Shown: positions 15,547 through 23,976 of the stretch, piece after piece
Numbering within the stretch: the first letter of the stretch is position 1
Layout: every line of letters starts with the position of its first letter
Virus record (IMG/VR): IMGVR_UViG_3300047678_000392
Location: 1-42,203 of that record
Strand: one strand, 5' to 3'
DNA length: 42,203 bases
Source: a virus
Notes under the pieces: generated by a model
The model's database searches: none
Seen by the model: only the letters and a program-made list of their open reading frames with translations
What the model was told of the DNA's origin: nothing
Position numbers and translations under genes: made by a program

Positions 15547-15602
15547 ACCCGCATTACGCGCCCACCTGGGCCGATCGCATGGCCCTCAATCTCGGCTGGT
15601 GA
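15482..15602 (+). other. candidate -1 programmed frameshift site and extension
   Basis: Nine consecutive A at 15482-15490 then G. In the gene's frame this reads CAA AAA AAA AGC, containing the A AAA AAA G slippery pattern. After a -1 shift the frame continues KRLPTTQRWLDYVQW and RSHLDPHYAPTWADRMALNL, ending at TGA 15600-15602, 4 bases before the tape-measure ATG. The zero-frame tail is polar low-complexity (SDSPPLSDGS), whereas the shifted tail is protein-like and Trp-rich. Lambda-like phages use exactly such a -1 shift at this map position. A homopolymer sequencing error is the alternative. Confidence 0.75.
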
Positions 15603-15606
15603 ACTC

Positions 15607-17229
15607 ATGCCCATCCTCAAACTTGACGGCGACGCCCGCGGGGCCGTGAAAGCCACCAGCGACGTGGCCAAGGGCGTGAAGGAGATCCGCGACGAGACCG
15701 ACAAGAGCGCCAAGAGCGCGGACGAGTGGACCCGCAAAGTGACCGACGGCCTCAAGCAGCAGCGCCGCGAAAAGGAAGAGAACCGCCGCCTCGATCGCCA
15801 GCTGGGCGACGAAGCCAAGCGATTGCTGTTGGAAAATGAAACGGCCCAGGAGCGTTACAACCGCAAGATCGCCGACCTGTCGCGGCTGTTCGTCGCCGGC
15901 AAAATCAACCTTGAGCAAATGGATCGGGCGCTGGCCCGCTATAATCTCGATCTCAACCAGGTCGTGCCGGCCCAACAGCAGGCGTTCGGTCCGTCGGCTC
16001 TCGCCAGCGCTCGGGCCTACTTTACGGGGCTGTTTGGCCCGACGGCGCTCGTCGCCAGCGCGGTCGCGATTTTGCGCGAATATCGCAACGAAGTGGACGC
16101 GGTATCGCAGGGCATGCAGGCCAATATCGGCGGGCTCGGTCAGCTGATGACTCTCGCGGCGGTCGAAGCGACGCCGGAAGCGCAGCAGAAAAAGAAAGAC
16201 GCGCTGATCGCCGAGTCGTACAAGATCGCACGCATGGGGGCGGCGCCCGACTTAAATCGTGCTGGCGAATTGGTCTACCAGCTTGAGCAGGCTGGGCTCA
16301 ATCCCGAACAGCGGATGCAGCTCGCCCGCGCGAAAGCCATCGGAGTCCTGCCAGAAGCTCAAAATACGGCGACTTCGATCGCCGCGCTCCGTACCGCCTA
16401 TCCGAACCTCAAGCCTGATCAGGCGTCGGGCATGGGCATTTATGCCGGCATTGTCTCGCCTGGCAGCGTCGATACGCTCGTACAAGACGCCGCGAAAAGT
16501 GCCCAGCAGCTCAAGACCTTGGGCTGGAATCCCGAGGTCGGTCTGGCGGCCACGTCGTTTCTAACCAAGGCCTATCCCGGCAAGGGCCAGGGCGGCACGC
16601 GGCTGGAACAATTCACCAAGCAGCTCGAGCGGTTCGGCTACCAGCACGACCCCGGTTTGCGGAACCTCGACCCGATCGCCACGCTGAAACGCATCGGCGC
16701 GGCAACCCAAGGCGGTGAAGATCGGCCTGCGTTGGAAAAGTACGTCGGCAACCGAGACGAAGCAATCCAAGGTTTCCGCAGCCTTTATCAAAATCGCGAT
16801 CAGTTGCAGCAACTGATTAAGGGCACCGCGCTCGCCGATGGCGGGTTTCTCAAACGTGCGATCGAACTCGCGGAGAACACGCGGGAGATCGATACGGCCC
16901 GCCAGGCCAACGCTTCGCGGACAGGTCGCGCGATCGGACTCACCGGTTCGGCGGAGACACGCCAACTATTTCAGGCGGCGGTGGATGACGAAGTCCGGTG
17001 GCGGCGCGAGCAGGGCGCGAGCGAGCTCATAACTGGTTACGGCCGCCTGAAAACCTGGCTGATGCAGATGATTGAGAGCGATTCTCAGCTGGAAGAGCGG
17101 CTGCGAATCGGCGTCCGCGATAATCAGATCCGCGACCCCGAGCTGCTCGAGACCATTCGCCGGCACCTGGCGTCGATCGACGCCAAGACCAAGGCCGCCC
17201 CGGCCGGTACCGGGCGGCAGGAGCAGTGA
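15607..17229 (+). CDS. tape measure protein
   Basis: 540 aa. N-terminal 130 residues are coiled coil (AKGVKEIRDETDKSAKSADE; QQRREKEENRRLDRQLGDEA), followed by a hydrophobic stretch (ARAYFTGLFGPTALVASAVA, residues about 137-156), then helical repeats. This is the architecture of tape measure proteins, which set tail length at about 0.15 nm per residue; that would give a tail near 80 nm. It is short for the class (lambda H 853 aa), so a short siphovirus tail is expected. Upstream chaperone and downstream hub support the call. Confidence 0.8.
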   Translation: MPILKLDGDARGAVKATSDVAKGVKEIRDETDKSAKSADEWTRKVTDGLKQQRREKEENRRLDRQLGDEAKRLLLENETAQERYNRKIADLSRLFVAGKINLEQMDRALARYNLDLNQVVPAQQQAFGPSALASARAYFTGLFGPTALVASAVAILREYRNEVDAVSQGMQANIGGLGQLMTLAAVEATPEAQQKKKDALIAESYKIARMGAAPDLNRAGELVYQLEQAGLNPEQRMQLARAKAIGVLPEAQNTATSIAALRTAYPNLKPDQASGMGIYAGIVSPGSVDTLVQDAAKSAQQLKTLGWNPEVGLAATSFLTKAYPGKGQGGTRLEQFTKQLERFGYQHDPGLRNLDPIATLKRIGAATQGGEDRPALEKYVGNRDEAIQGFRSLYQNRDQLQQLIKGTALADGGFLKRAIELAENTREIDTARQANASRTGRAIGLTGSAETRQLFQAAVDDEVRWRREQGASELITGYGRLKTWLMQMIESDSQLEERLRIGVRDNQIRDPELLETIRRHLASIDAKTKAAPAGTGRQEQ

Positions 17230-17232
17230 GCC

Positions 17233-17619
17233 GTGGCGTATCTCACCAATTCGATCGGCGCGCATTCGTTCGTCAGCCTCAAGGGCGCGATCCCCTACCG
17301 GCAAGAGGTCGTCGAGACCTGGATCCGCCCGGGCGTGGCCGGTCACGGCCTGCGCCGGCTGGGCGCACACGGCCAGGAGTTCACGCTCACCTCGAAGCAG
17401 TACTTCGCCGACTTCGCGGCCGCAAAAGCGGCCATGCAGCTCTACGATGACCTGTCGGGCTCCAACGCCGTCACCGTCACCCGCAACGGCGTCAACCACG
17501 GCGATTACTTCGTGCTCGAAGTGGTCGAAGCCGAGACCTATCCCTGCCTCAACCCGACCGGCAACGCGACCAGCAGCCACACCGTTTGCCTCGTCGCCAA
17601 GTGGAAACTCCTGAGCTGA
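17233..17619 (+). CDS. small tail protein, 128 aa (distal-tail position)
   Basis: Starts at GTG 17233, 3 bases after the tape measure. Beta-rich (FVSLKGAIPYRQEVVETWIR; VTVTRNGVNHGDYFVLEVVE). Its position between tape measure and hub equals lambda M/L or a distal tail protein. It resembles small OB/beta-sandwich tail proteins, but I cannot name a family. Confidence 0.6.
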   Translation: MAYLTNSIGAHSFVSLKGAIPYRQEVVETWIRPGVAGHGLRRLGAHGQEFTLTSKQYFADFAAAKAAMQLYDDLSGSNAVTVTRNGVNHGDYFVLEVVEAETYPCLNPTGNATSSHTVCLVAKWKLLS

Positions 17620-17623
17620 GCGC

Positions 17624-19816
17624 ATGCCCTCCCTCGTCACCGATCCCGGCCGCATTATTGACGACTGGCCGAACGTCTACCCGGTCGAGACGAGCACCAG
17701 CCTCAAGACGCCGACCTGGACGGCCGTGCCCCATCTGTATTGCGAGCAGCTCATCACCGCCGTCAACGCCAAGGATTCGGCGCGCCTCAGTTACCAGATC
17801 GGCAAGGCGGTGAAGCAGCCGGGCACCACGACCTATGCCGACTACCAGCCACTGGCGATCAAAGGCAAATTCGTGCGAGTGCAGATCACCAACGATCCGG
17901 CCGATCTCTACTGGTACGGCTACGTGCTCGACGACGCGGTGATACGCGAGGCCGTCAACAACGTGGCCGGCGTGAATAAGCTCGTCGGTAAAACCCAACT
18001 GATTCAGTGCGTCGGGCTCGAGTATTTTCTCGACCGCAAGCCGATTACCTCGGCCGTGGTCAAGCGCACCGGCTTTGACCCGGATTTCGTGGAGATCGAA
18101 AGGCCGCTTACGTTCAACGGCGGCCCGACCGCCGCCCTCGATCCCACATCCCATCTCCGCGGCAATCGCAGCCAAGCGGAGACCGTTCTCGGTTACGTGT
18201 TTACCGACAGTTTCGACGGCGCGCCGCTGTGGACGGCCAAACAAATTATCCAGTACCTGTTGTTGCATCATCCAATTAGAAACACGGCGAATGCTCACGT
18301 GCCCATCGCCTGGAGTTTGGATGGCACTGATGCCGATAATTTCCTCGCCGGCTACACGCCCACGATCCGCTCCGAAGGCGTCACGATCTTCGAGATCCTC
18401 AATAAAATCTGCTCGCCGCAGCGGGGGCTCGTGTGGTGGGTCGAGTTCGATACCAATTTCGCCGGCAGCGGCGAGACCTGGGGCATCATCCGCATCGCCA
18501 GCTCCGCCGTCGCGCTGGTCGCGCTCCCCTCGGGCGGCACGCTGGCCGCGAACACGAATCAACAAACGCTCGATTTCGACGGCGAGAACGACGTGACGGG
18601 CGTCACGCTCCAGACCGTGACGAAACGGGATTACGACCAGGTGGTGATTCGCGGCGCGCGGATGACCAGCACCTGCACCGTCGGCATGGCCGACAACACG
18701 ATCATCGGCGACTGGTCGCTGCTCACCGGGCCCAACGATCCGGGGACCGAAAAAAAATACAAAGAGGCCGCCAAGAACGACGCCGACTACGGCGGCCTCA
18801 GCGACGATCAGAAACGCAAGCGCAACGACGCCTTTCGTCGCAACGACGCCTTTCATCGCGTCTATGCCGCCTTTCGAATTCCCAGCGCATGGGACGGCAA
18901 GACGGGCGACGGCGGCACGGGCCAGCGCAACTATGCCCTGCCGATTCTCTCGCAGTCGGGCAGCATCCAGGGCGGCCTGCCGATGCACGTCGCCGGGCTG
19001 CGGATGCTCAACACGCTCCGGCTCAAACGAGGCTGGGACTATTCGCAGCCGAACAATCCCAAATCCGCCACGCCCAGCGGCACGCTCCCCGAGCTGCAAA
19101 AGCCGTTTGTCATCGTCCGCGTCGCCAGCTTGCCCGACCGGTACCAATACGTCGACAAACTGCGGCAGAGTGATTTCGCCATTGGGACGCCCGTAAGTGG
19201 TAAAATCTCAACTACTTACTATCCCTTGATGCAGCAGGGCGTGCCGGGCTTTCTTTTGCAAGCGCATGGCGGCATGCCCCACGCGCTGGCCGGCACGGCC
19301 GCCTGGGCCGGGGCCGAACCCTCCGACACCAGTCCCGAGGTCGACTACGCCACGCTGCGGGCGACGGTCTGCCTCGAAGCCGACGGCTTCTGCGAGGCCA
19401 AGTATCCGCTCGACGTGGACCTGCCCCCCAACAAACCGCTCGAGATCCTCACGATCGAGCTCGGCAACCAGTACCGACTCGACTTCCTGGCTGAGTCGAC
19501 CGTGGTCGGGCTCAACAACGGGCAGCCCGTGCTGGCCGCCCAGGCGGCCGTCCTGCGGGACGACCGGCCGTATTTGCGGGACGCGGCCCGGATGGCCTAC
19601 GAATGGTACCGGGTCGACCGCAACGCGCTGACGGCCAGCTTTCGCCAGATCCGCGGGCTGTTCGAGCTCGGGATGCTGATCACCACGATCGGCACGGGCA
19701 GCACGCAGCAGCAGGTCAATACGGTGCTCTCAAAGATCACCTACGATTTTACCGCCGGCACGACGACGATCGAAACGGCCGACGAAACGCTCGACGTGCG
19801 GAGCCAGCTCGCATGA
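17624..19816 (+). CDS. tail hub / baseplate-like protein
   Basis: 730 aa, the largest tail gene. N-terminal part (SARLSYQIGKAVKQPGTTT; FVRVQITNDPADLYWYGYVL) looks like the hub domains of gp27/gpJ-type tail tips. Segments EILNKICSPQRGLVWWVEFD and VTGVTLQTVTKRDYDQVVIR are typical of phage tail late-control/hub barrels. A local 18-bp tandem duplication at about 18824-18859 encodes NDAFRR/NDAFHR. C-terminal 200 residues (YLRDAARMAYEWYRVDRNAL) are mixed. Hub calls are by pattern and position; no enzymatic motif is seen. Confidence 0.65.
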   Translation: MPSLVTDPGRIIDDWPNVYPVETSTSLKTPTWTAVPHLYCEQLITAVNAKDSARLSYQIGKAVKQPGTTTYADYQPLAIKGKFVRVQITNDPADLYWYGYVLDDAVIREAVNNVAGVNKLVGKTQLIQCVGLEYFLDRKPITSAVVKRTGFDPDFVEIERPLTFNGGPTAALDPTSHLRGNRSQAETVLGYVFTDSFDGAPLWTAKQIIQYLLLHHPIRNTANAHVPIAWSLDGTDADNFLAGYTPTIRSEGVTIFEILNKICSPQRGLVWWVEFDTNFAGSGETWGIIRIASSAVALVALPSGGTLAANTNQQTLDFDGENDVTGVTLQTVTKRDYDQVVIRGARMTSTCTVGMADNTIIGDWSLLTGPNDPGTEKKYKEAAKNDADYGGLSDDQKRKRNDAFRRNDAFHRVYAAFRIPSAWDGKTGDGGTGQRNYALPILSQSGSIQGGLPMHVAGLRMLNTLRLKRGWDYSQPNNPKSATPSGTLPELQKPFVIVRVASLPDRYQYVDKLRQSDFAIGTPVSGKISTTYYPLMQQGVPGFLLQAHGGMPHALAGTAAWAGAEPSDTSPEVDYATLRATVCLEADGFCEAKYPLDVDLPPNKPLEILTIELGNQYRLDFLAESTVVGLNNGQPVLAAQAAVLRDDRPYLRDAARMAYEWYRVDRNALTASFRQIRGLFELGMLITTIGTGSTQQQVNTVLSKITYDFTAGTTTIETADETLDVRSQLA

Positions 19817-20295
19817 CCAACGCCGACCGCATTCGGTTGCTGGAAGACCAGGTCGCTGGCCTCACGGCGCAGATCGCCGGCGTGATCCCGGTCCGCCTGG
19901 CCGACGCGGGGGGCGGGGCAGACGGCGCGGCGGGGTTGTTTCTCTGCACGCTCTCATCGCCGGTGTCGCCGGCGTCGCTCATCACACACACGATGGGAAT
20001 CGGCACAGGCGTGGTTTATAAGATCGACGGCAATGCGTTCACCGGTATCGGCACGAAAACGATCTTCAACCCATATCAGATTTCGCTGCCAGCCACAGCG
20101 GCGACGCACACGATCATCTACACCTGCCAAAAGACAAAGGTCGAAACCGACGGGCAGGAGAAATTCACGATCGTCGGCATCGAACCGCTTCACCTGCTGG
20201 CCAGTCTGTTCGGCTTCCAGGCCGACAAGATTCTCTACACGATTGGCCCGCTCGTCACCGACATTCGCTGGGGGGGCAAGGAGTGCCCGTCGTGA
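19813..20295 (+). CDS. tail tip protein, 160 aa
   Basis: ATGA overlap with the hub gene. A short N-terminal helix (ADRIRLLEDQVAGLTAQIAG, coiled-coil for trimerisation) is followed by a beta-rich domain (SLPATAATHTIIYTCQKTKV). Trimeric fibre-base proteins have this layout. Function inferred. Confidence 0.6.
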   Translation: MTNADRIRLLEDQVAGLTAQIAGVIPVRLADAGGGADGAAGLFLCTLSSPVSPASLITHTMGIGTGVVYKIDGNAFTGIGTKTIFNPYQISLPATAATHTIIYTCQKTKVETDGQEKFTIVGIEPLHLLASLFGFQADKILYTIGPLVTDIRWGGKECPS

Positions 20296-21014
20296 AAGAG
20301 CCCGCCCTCATTGACGGCGAGCCGCTGATTCTGCTCGACGCATTTAGCACTGCGAAGCTGCCAGCCATCGGCGAAGACCCCTGCAAGTGTTGCAAGCAAA
20401 CTTACAATTATTGTCAATGCACCTGCCAGCGATGGCGCGGCAAGTTCCGCACGGGCACCATCACCTTAACGCTCGCCGACGCTTACGATTACACGTGTGC
20501 GATCACCCCTGGATGCCAGACGCCCAATAAACTGTTCCTGTCCGCCCTGAATGGAGCGTATTCATCGCCCGTCGTTAACGGATCGTGGAACCCGATCAAT
20601 CTCGGAGTCCTGGGAAACGTCAATAATCCGGGGCGGCTCCTCCATGAAGGCTACTCAACCTATCAGGGCACTCCTTGCACGTTGTTCCGATCCTACTTCT
20701 GGCAACTCGAATTCTTTTCCATCGAATGCTATACGTCGAATAACACCTCATGGATTGGTCTCGATTTTATCTGCAGATATCAGACGTTTGTCGGCAACAC
20801 GCTCGTGGCGAATGGTTTGTTTCCTGGCCAATTAGGCGTGCAATCGGTGACGCGACCTTGGGGTGATATTTGTCAGGGGGAGGGATCGTCGCTGACACTT
20901 AACAACGATCTGACCTACGTGCCGGCATTTCTCAATTTCGCCGCGGGCTGCGCCCAAACGGAGATTGTCAAAGCCACGGCAGTGCTGCAATGCGTGGAGT
21001 GCGTATGTCCCTAA
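20283..21014 (+). CDS. cysteine-rich tail tip/fibre protein, 243 aa
   Basis: GTG start at 20283 within the 3' end of the previous gene. Residues 34-48 hold a CKCCKQTYNYCQCTC cluster and the C-terminus ends CVECVC, with single Cys between, so metal binding or disulfides are likely. The body is a beta-rich, Asn/Tyr/Trp-rich domain (SSPVVNGSWNPINLGVLGNV) typical of receptor-binding or carbohydrate-binding parts. Base composition is visibly more AT-rich than the neighbours, suggesting a recently exchanged host-range gene. No family recognised. Confidence 0.65.
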   Translation: MPVVKEPALIDGEPLILLDAFSTAKLPAIGEDPCKCCKQTYNYCQCTCQRWRGKFRTGTITLTLADAYDYTCAITPGCQTPNKLFLSALNGAYSSPVVNGSWNPINLGVLGNVNNPGRLLHEGYSTYQGTPCTLFRSYFWQLEFFSIECYTSNNTSWIGLDFICRYQTFVGNTLVANGLFPGQLGVQSVTRPWGDICQGEGSSLTLNNDLTYVPAFLNFAAGCAQTEIVKATAVLQCVECVCP

Positions 21015-21349
21015 GCTGTCGCTTCGAACGGCGCGGCGCGTTCATGGTCTGCGAGCATGGCCTGTTGCAGATCCCGATCGTCGATGATTCGTTACCGCCG
21101 GAGTTATACGCCGGCAGTTGTCAGCCGCGAACTGAGGCTGGGGAGTTTAGCGGCGGCCTCGGCGACTGGGTCGAGCGGCAGCTCGGCCGCATCGGGCTCA
21201 CGCGCTCGCGATATCTCGCGATCAAGCAGCGACTCGGCCTTGCGCCCGTGTGCCGCTGCGACGGGCGAAAGGCCCTGCTCAACCGGTTTGGCGGCTGGTT
21301 GCTCGGGATCTTCGCCCGCCAAAAACCGCCGGCGGCCGGCGACGATTGA
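21005..21349 (+). CDS. small Cys-containing tail protein, 114 aa
   Basis: Start ATG 21005 favoured by GGAG at 20996-20999; overlaps the preceding gene by 10 bases. Has C-x-C pairs (MSLSCRFERR; VCEHGLL; VCRCDGRKALLN). The final third (RYLAIKQRLGLAPVCRCDGR) resembles the short Cys-motif of planctomycete-phage proteins between fibre genes. Function unknown. Confidence 0.55.
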   Translation: MSLSCRFERRGAFMVCEHGLLQIPIVDDSLPPELYAGSCQPRTEAGEFSGGLGDWVERQLGRIGLTRSRYLAIKQRLGLAPVCRCDGRKALLNRFGGWLLGIFARQKPPAAGDD

Positions 21350-21352
21350 GGC

Positions 21353-21571
21353 ATGAGCTCCCTGTTTTGGATTGAAGTCACGCTCGTCGGCGGGCAAAAC
21401 GTGCCCGTTCGAGTGGACGACATCGACTATCCCCTGCCCGAATCAAACGGCGCTACGCTCTATTTCCGCACGCCCCGCCCACCGCTCAAGGTGACCCAGA
21501 CGGCCGAACAAGTCGGCGACCTGATCGCGACCCTCCGCGATGCCTGGCTGACGGCAGTCACCGGCGTGTAA
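21353..21571 (+). CDS. hypothetical small protein, 72 aa
   Basis: Beta-strand N-terminus (LFWIEVTLVGGQNVPVRVDD) and an amphipathic C-terminal helix (QVGDLIATLRDAWLTAVTG). ATG 21353 three bases after the previous stop. Family not recognised; tail operon member. Confidence 0.6.
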   Translation: MSSLFWIEVTLVGGQNVPVRVDDIDYPLPESNGATLYFRTPRPPLKVTQTAEQVGDLIATLRDAWLTAVTGV

Positions 21572-21590
21572 CCCCCAGCCCCCAGCCCCC
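21572..21590 (+). repeat. CCCCCAGCC low-complexity tract
   Basis: ACCCCCAGCCCCCAGCCCCC ends exactly at the next ATG, replacing a recognisable ribosome binding site. One of five related tracts in this window (also 23610-23664, 27369-27402, 27712-27788, 28011-28084). Confidence 0.7.
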
Positions 21591-22994
21591 ATGAACCTGC
21601 TCGCCCCTCGCCCCGCGATCCTCGCGCCGTTCCTCGTGTTCGTGGCCCTGGCCAGCTCGGCCCTGGCCGCCACCAAAACCTACGTCGCCCAGGCGGGCGC
21701 CATCCCGCAGATCGACTCGATCACCGTCGCCAACACCTGGGCCGCCGGCGACACGGCCACCGTGGCGATCGGCAACTCGACGCTGACCGTCACCTGCGGC
21801 AGCGCCACGACCACGACCAGCCAGGTGGCCGACGTTTTGAAACGGGCGATCAACGCCACGCGGATCGACGAGAACCTGGTGGCCGACGAAGCCCGCAACG
21901 GGGCCGGTCAACTGATCGGCGAATTTCGCGACGTGGAGGCGATCATCGATCCCACCAACAGCTCCCGCGTGCTGGTGCGGAGCGTGACGCCCGGCGTCCC
22001 GTTCGGCACGCCCGGCGGCAACATGACCGTGAGCGAAGTCACCGCCGGCAGCGGCACCGTCACCCGGGCGAGCGTGCAGGCGGCGACCGGACCTTGGCAC
22101 TGGAACAACATCAAGAATTGGGACACCGGCAGCGTGCCAGTCAATGACGATGTGGTCGTTTTCAAAGACACGACCAACGGCCCGAAATACGGCCTGCCCA
22201 ACGGCTCGCTCGAGGTGACGCTAAACGTCTATCAGAGTTTTACCGGCACGATCGGCCTGCCGCTGCTAAACGCCAACGGGTACACCGAATATCGCCAAAC
22301 CCATCTGCGACTTGATGACGCGGGCAGCGGCACGAACATCGCTCATCGCTTTGGGCTGGGGCAAACCGGCGCGGGCTCACCGCTCATTAACCTCAAGCAC
22401 ACCGCGCTCAAATGTTCGCCGATCATATACAACACCGGGCAGCCTGTGGCCGCCGGCACCAAGGCGCTCAATCTCTGCTGTACCGTCAATACGTCGACGC
22501 TCGACATCGTCGACGGTAGCGTCAATTGGGGATCGCAAGACGGCGGCACGTCAGCCTTCGTGTCGGTTTCCCAGACCAGTGGCGAATCCGCCGGAATCAA
22601 CGGGTTATACACGACGGCCGCGACGCTGTCGGTGCGCGGCGGTCGGGTGCTGATCGGCGGCACGGGGGCAGTTAATCTGATCAACGTGTTTGACGGCACG
22701 CTGCGGATCGAAAATCAAACCGGCGCAATCAACACGCTGGCGGTGGTTGGTGGCGCTGTGGAATACAATTCGACCGGCACAATTTCGACGCTCAACATGC
22801 TCGGCGGCTTGTTCGATAGTCGACCGGCCGCGGGCGGGTTCACGATCACCGATCTGATCATTTACAAAGGGTCGCGATATCTGGACCCCTATGGCCGCGC
22901 AACCTACACCAATCCGGCGGCGTTGTTTTTTGATCCGTCGCCTGATTTGCAATTCGGTGCCAGCCCGGTGAGCGGCGTCGGGATTATCCCCTAG
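21591..22994 (+). CDS. tail fibre-like beta-repeat protein with Sec signal peptide
   Basis: 467 aa. Residues 1-27 are a classic signal peptide (basic MNLLAPR, hydrophobic LAPFLVFVALASSAL, cleavage after ALA|A). Residues about 30-165 contain a beta-sandwich with regularly spaced TVA/VTV strands; residues about 170-430 repeat 'xLxVxGGxVxxxGxTGxIxxL' units (GGRVLIGGTGAVNLINVFDG; TLRIENQTGAINTLAVVGGA), pointing to a right-handed beta-helix or solenoid like adhesins. Encoded at the end of the tail operon, so a tail spike/fibre; the export signal is unusual for a virion protein assembled in cytoplasm. Confidence 0.7.
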   Translation: MNLLAPRPAILAPFLVFVALASSALAATKTYVAQAGAIPQIDSITVANTWAAGDTATVAIGNSTLTVTCGSATTTTSQVADVLKRAINATRIDENLVADEARNGAGQLIGEFRDVEAIIDPTNSSRVLVRSVTPGVPFGTPGGNMTVSEVTAGSGTVTRASVQAATGPWHWNNIKNWDTGSVPVNDDVVVFKDTTNGPKYGLPNGSLEVTLNVYQSFTGTIGLPLLNANGYTEYRQTHLRLDDAGSGTNIAHRFGLGQTGAGSPLINLKHTALKCSPIIYNTGQPVAAGTKALNLCCTVNTSTLDIVDGSVNWGSQDGGTSAFVSVSQTSGESAGINGLYTTAATLSVRGGRVLIGGTGAVNLINVFDGTLRIENQTGAINTLAVVGGAVEYNSTGTISTLNMLGGLFDSRPAAGGFTITDLIIYKGSRYLDPYGRATYTNPAALFFDPSPDLQFGASPVSGVGIIP

Positions 22995-23034
22995 CGCCCC
23001 AAAATACCCCGGCCGCCGGCGATGCTGGGCGGCC

Positions 23035-23424
23035 ATGAGCCACAACACACTCCGCCAGCCGGCCGCCGCCAAGGTCCCCAAGCGCACCCGCACCGAATGG
23101 GATGAATTCATCCGCCGCCGCGAGACGCTCAACGAAGAGCGCAAACGCCTCGACCGCGAATCAAGCGCGCTCGCGAAGACCGTCGGCGAGATGGACGCCG
23201 AGCTCGAGGCCTGGCTCGACGCCGAGACGGCCGGCCAGCCGGAGCAGCAGCTGACGATGAAGAGCTTCATCCTGTCGTTTGTCTGGCAGGCCCCGTCGGC
23301 GATGGCGATGGCCTTCAAGGCCTTCGGCAAACTCACCTCGGGCGAGAAGGCCGCGATCAAGAGCGAATGCGGCGAGAAGCGTAAACTCGCCATTCAATGG
23401 CGCGACGCGCCGCCGCCGGCATAG
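23035..23424 (+). CDS. coiled-coil hypothetical protein, 129 aa
   Basis: Strong coiled coil at residues 20-62 (EWDEFIRRRETLNEERKRLD; ESSALAKTVGEMDAELEAWL) followed by a helical domain (MKSFILSFVWQAPSAMAMAF). No signal or membrane anchor. End of the tail operon; function unknown. Confidence 0.65.
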   Translation: MSHNTLRQPAAAKVPKRTRTEWDEFIRRRETLNEERKRLDRESSALAKTVGEMDAELEAWLDAETAGQPEQQLTMKSFILSFVWQAPSAMAMAFKAFGKLTSGEKAAIKSECGEKRKLAIQWRDAPPPA

Positions 23425-23431
23425 GATCCCG

Positions 23432-23632
23432 ATGGCCCGCACCAGCGCCCAAATCGAGCAACTACTGTTCGGAGCGATCCGCCACATGCGGGCCAGCCGG
23501 CAGCGCGAGGCCGACGCCGAACGGGGCCAGGTGCCGCAGTGTCCCTGCGGTCGCAAGCTGTGGAGCACCAGCGAGCGCCGCCGCGGCACGTGCGCGACCT
23601 GCAACGCCCGGCCCCCTGCCCCCGGCCCCTAG
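23432..23632 (+). CDS. small zinc-ribbon protein, 66 aa
   Basis: C-P-C-G (QCPCGRKLW) and C-A-T-C (GTCATCNAR) form a CxC...CxxC zinc knuckle after a helical N-terminus (SAQIEQLLFGAIRHMRASRQ). ATG 23432 is 7 bases after the previous stop. The C-terminal PPAPGP comes from the following CCCC tract. Confidence 0.6.
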   Translation: MARTSAQIEQLLFGAIRHMRASRQREADAERGQVPQCPCGRKLWSTSERRRGTCATCNARPPAPGP

Positions 23633-23664
23633 CCTCTAGCCCCCAGCCCCTAGCCCCCAGCCTC
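23610..23664 (+). repeat. CCCCTAGCC/CCCCAGCC low-complexity tract
   Basis: About 55 bases of CCCC(T/C)AGCC words that overlap the 3' end of the zinc-ribbon gene and end at the next ATG (23665). Same family as the tract at 21572. Confidence 0.75.
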
Positions 23665-23925
23665 ATGCGTACCGACTTCAGCAACTTTTACACCGAGCTC
23701 GAAGCTCGGAACCCGATGCTGAGTTTCGCGACGGCGGTCGGGATGCCGGTGGCGACGTTCAAGGAGCTGCTGCTGGCGGCCTTCTCGGCGGGGGCCGTCC
23801 ACCAGGCGGCCGTGAGCCGGCAGCTGGCCCTGGCCGCCCGGCTCGAGGCCCAAGCCGACGCCGAACTGGCGTCCGACTTCGACGCCCACTTCGCGGCCAT
23901 CTTCGGGCCCCAGGCGGCCGAGTAG
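23665..23925 (+). CDS. hypothetical helical protein, 86 aa
   Basis: MRTDFSNFYTELEARNPM then an all-helical, Ala-rich remainder (SRQLALAARLEAQADAELAS). Cytoplasmic. Last gene before the attachment site; function unknown. Confidence 0.55.
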   Translation: MRTDFSNFYTELEARNPMLSFATAVGMPVATFKELLLAAFSAGAVHQAAVSRQLALAARLEAQADAELASDFDAHFAAIFGPQAAE

Positions 23926-23928
23926 AAT

Positions 23929-23968
23929 ACTGCGCAAATCGGATGACGACGCACCACGTTTGCGCAGT
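23929..23968. repeat. 10-bp perfect inverted repeat beside attP
   Basis: ACTGCGCAAA at 23929-23938 and TTTGCGCAGT at 23959-23968, 20-nt loop, starting 4 bases after the last tail-region stop. It could terminate late transcription or be an integrase arm-type site next to the core. Confidence 0.6.
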
Positions 23969-23976
23969 GCTCATAA

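Noticed and set aside
20283-22994. Diversity-generating retroelement target
   Set aside because: No reverse transcriptase and no template-repeat/variable-repeat pair seen near the tail fibre genes.
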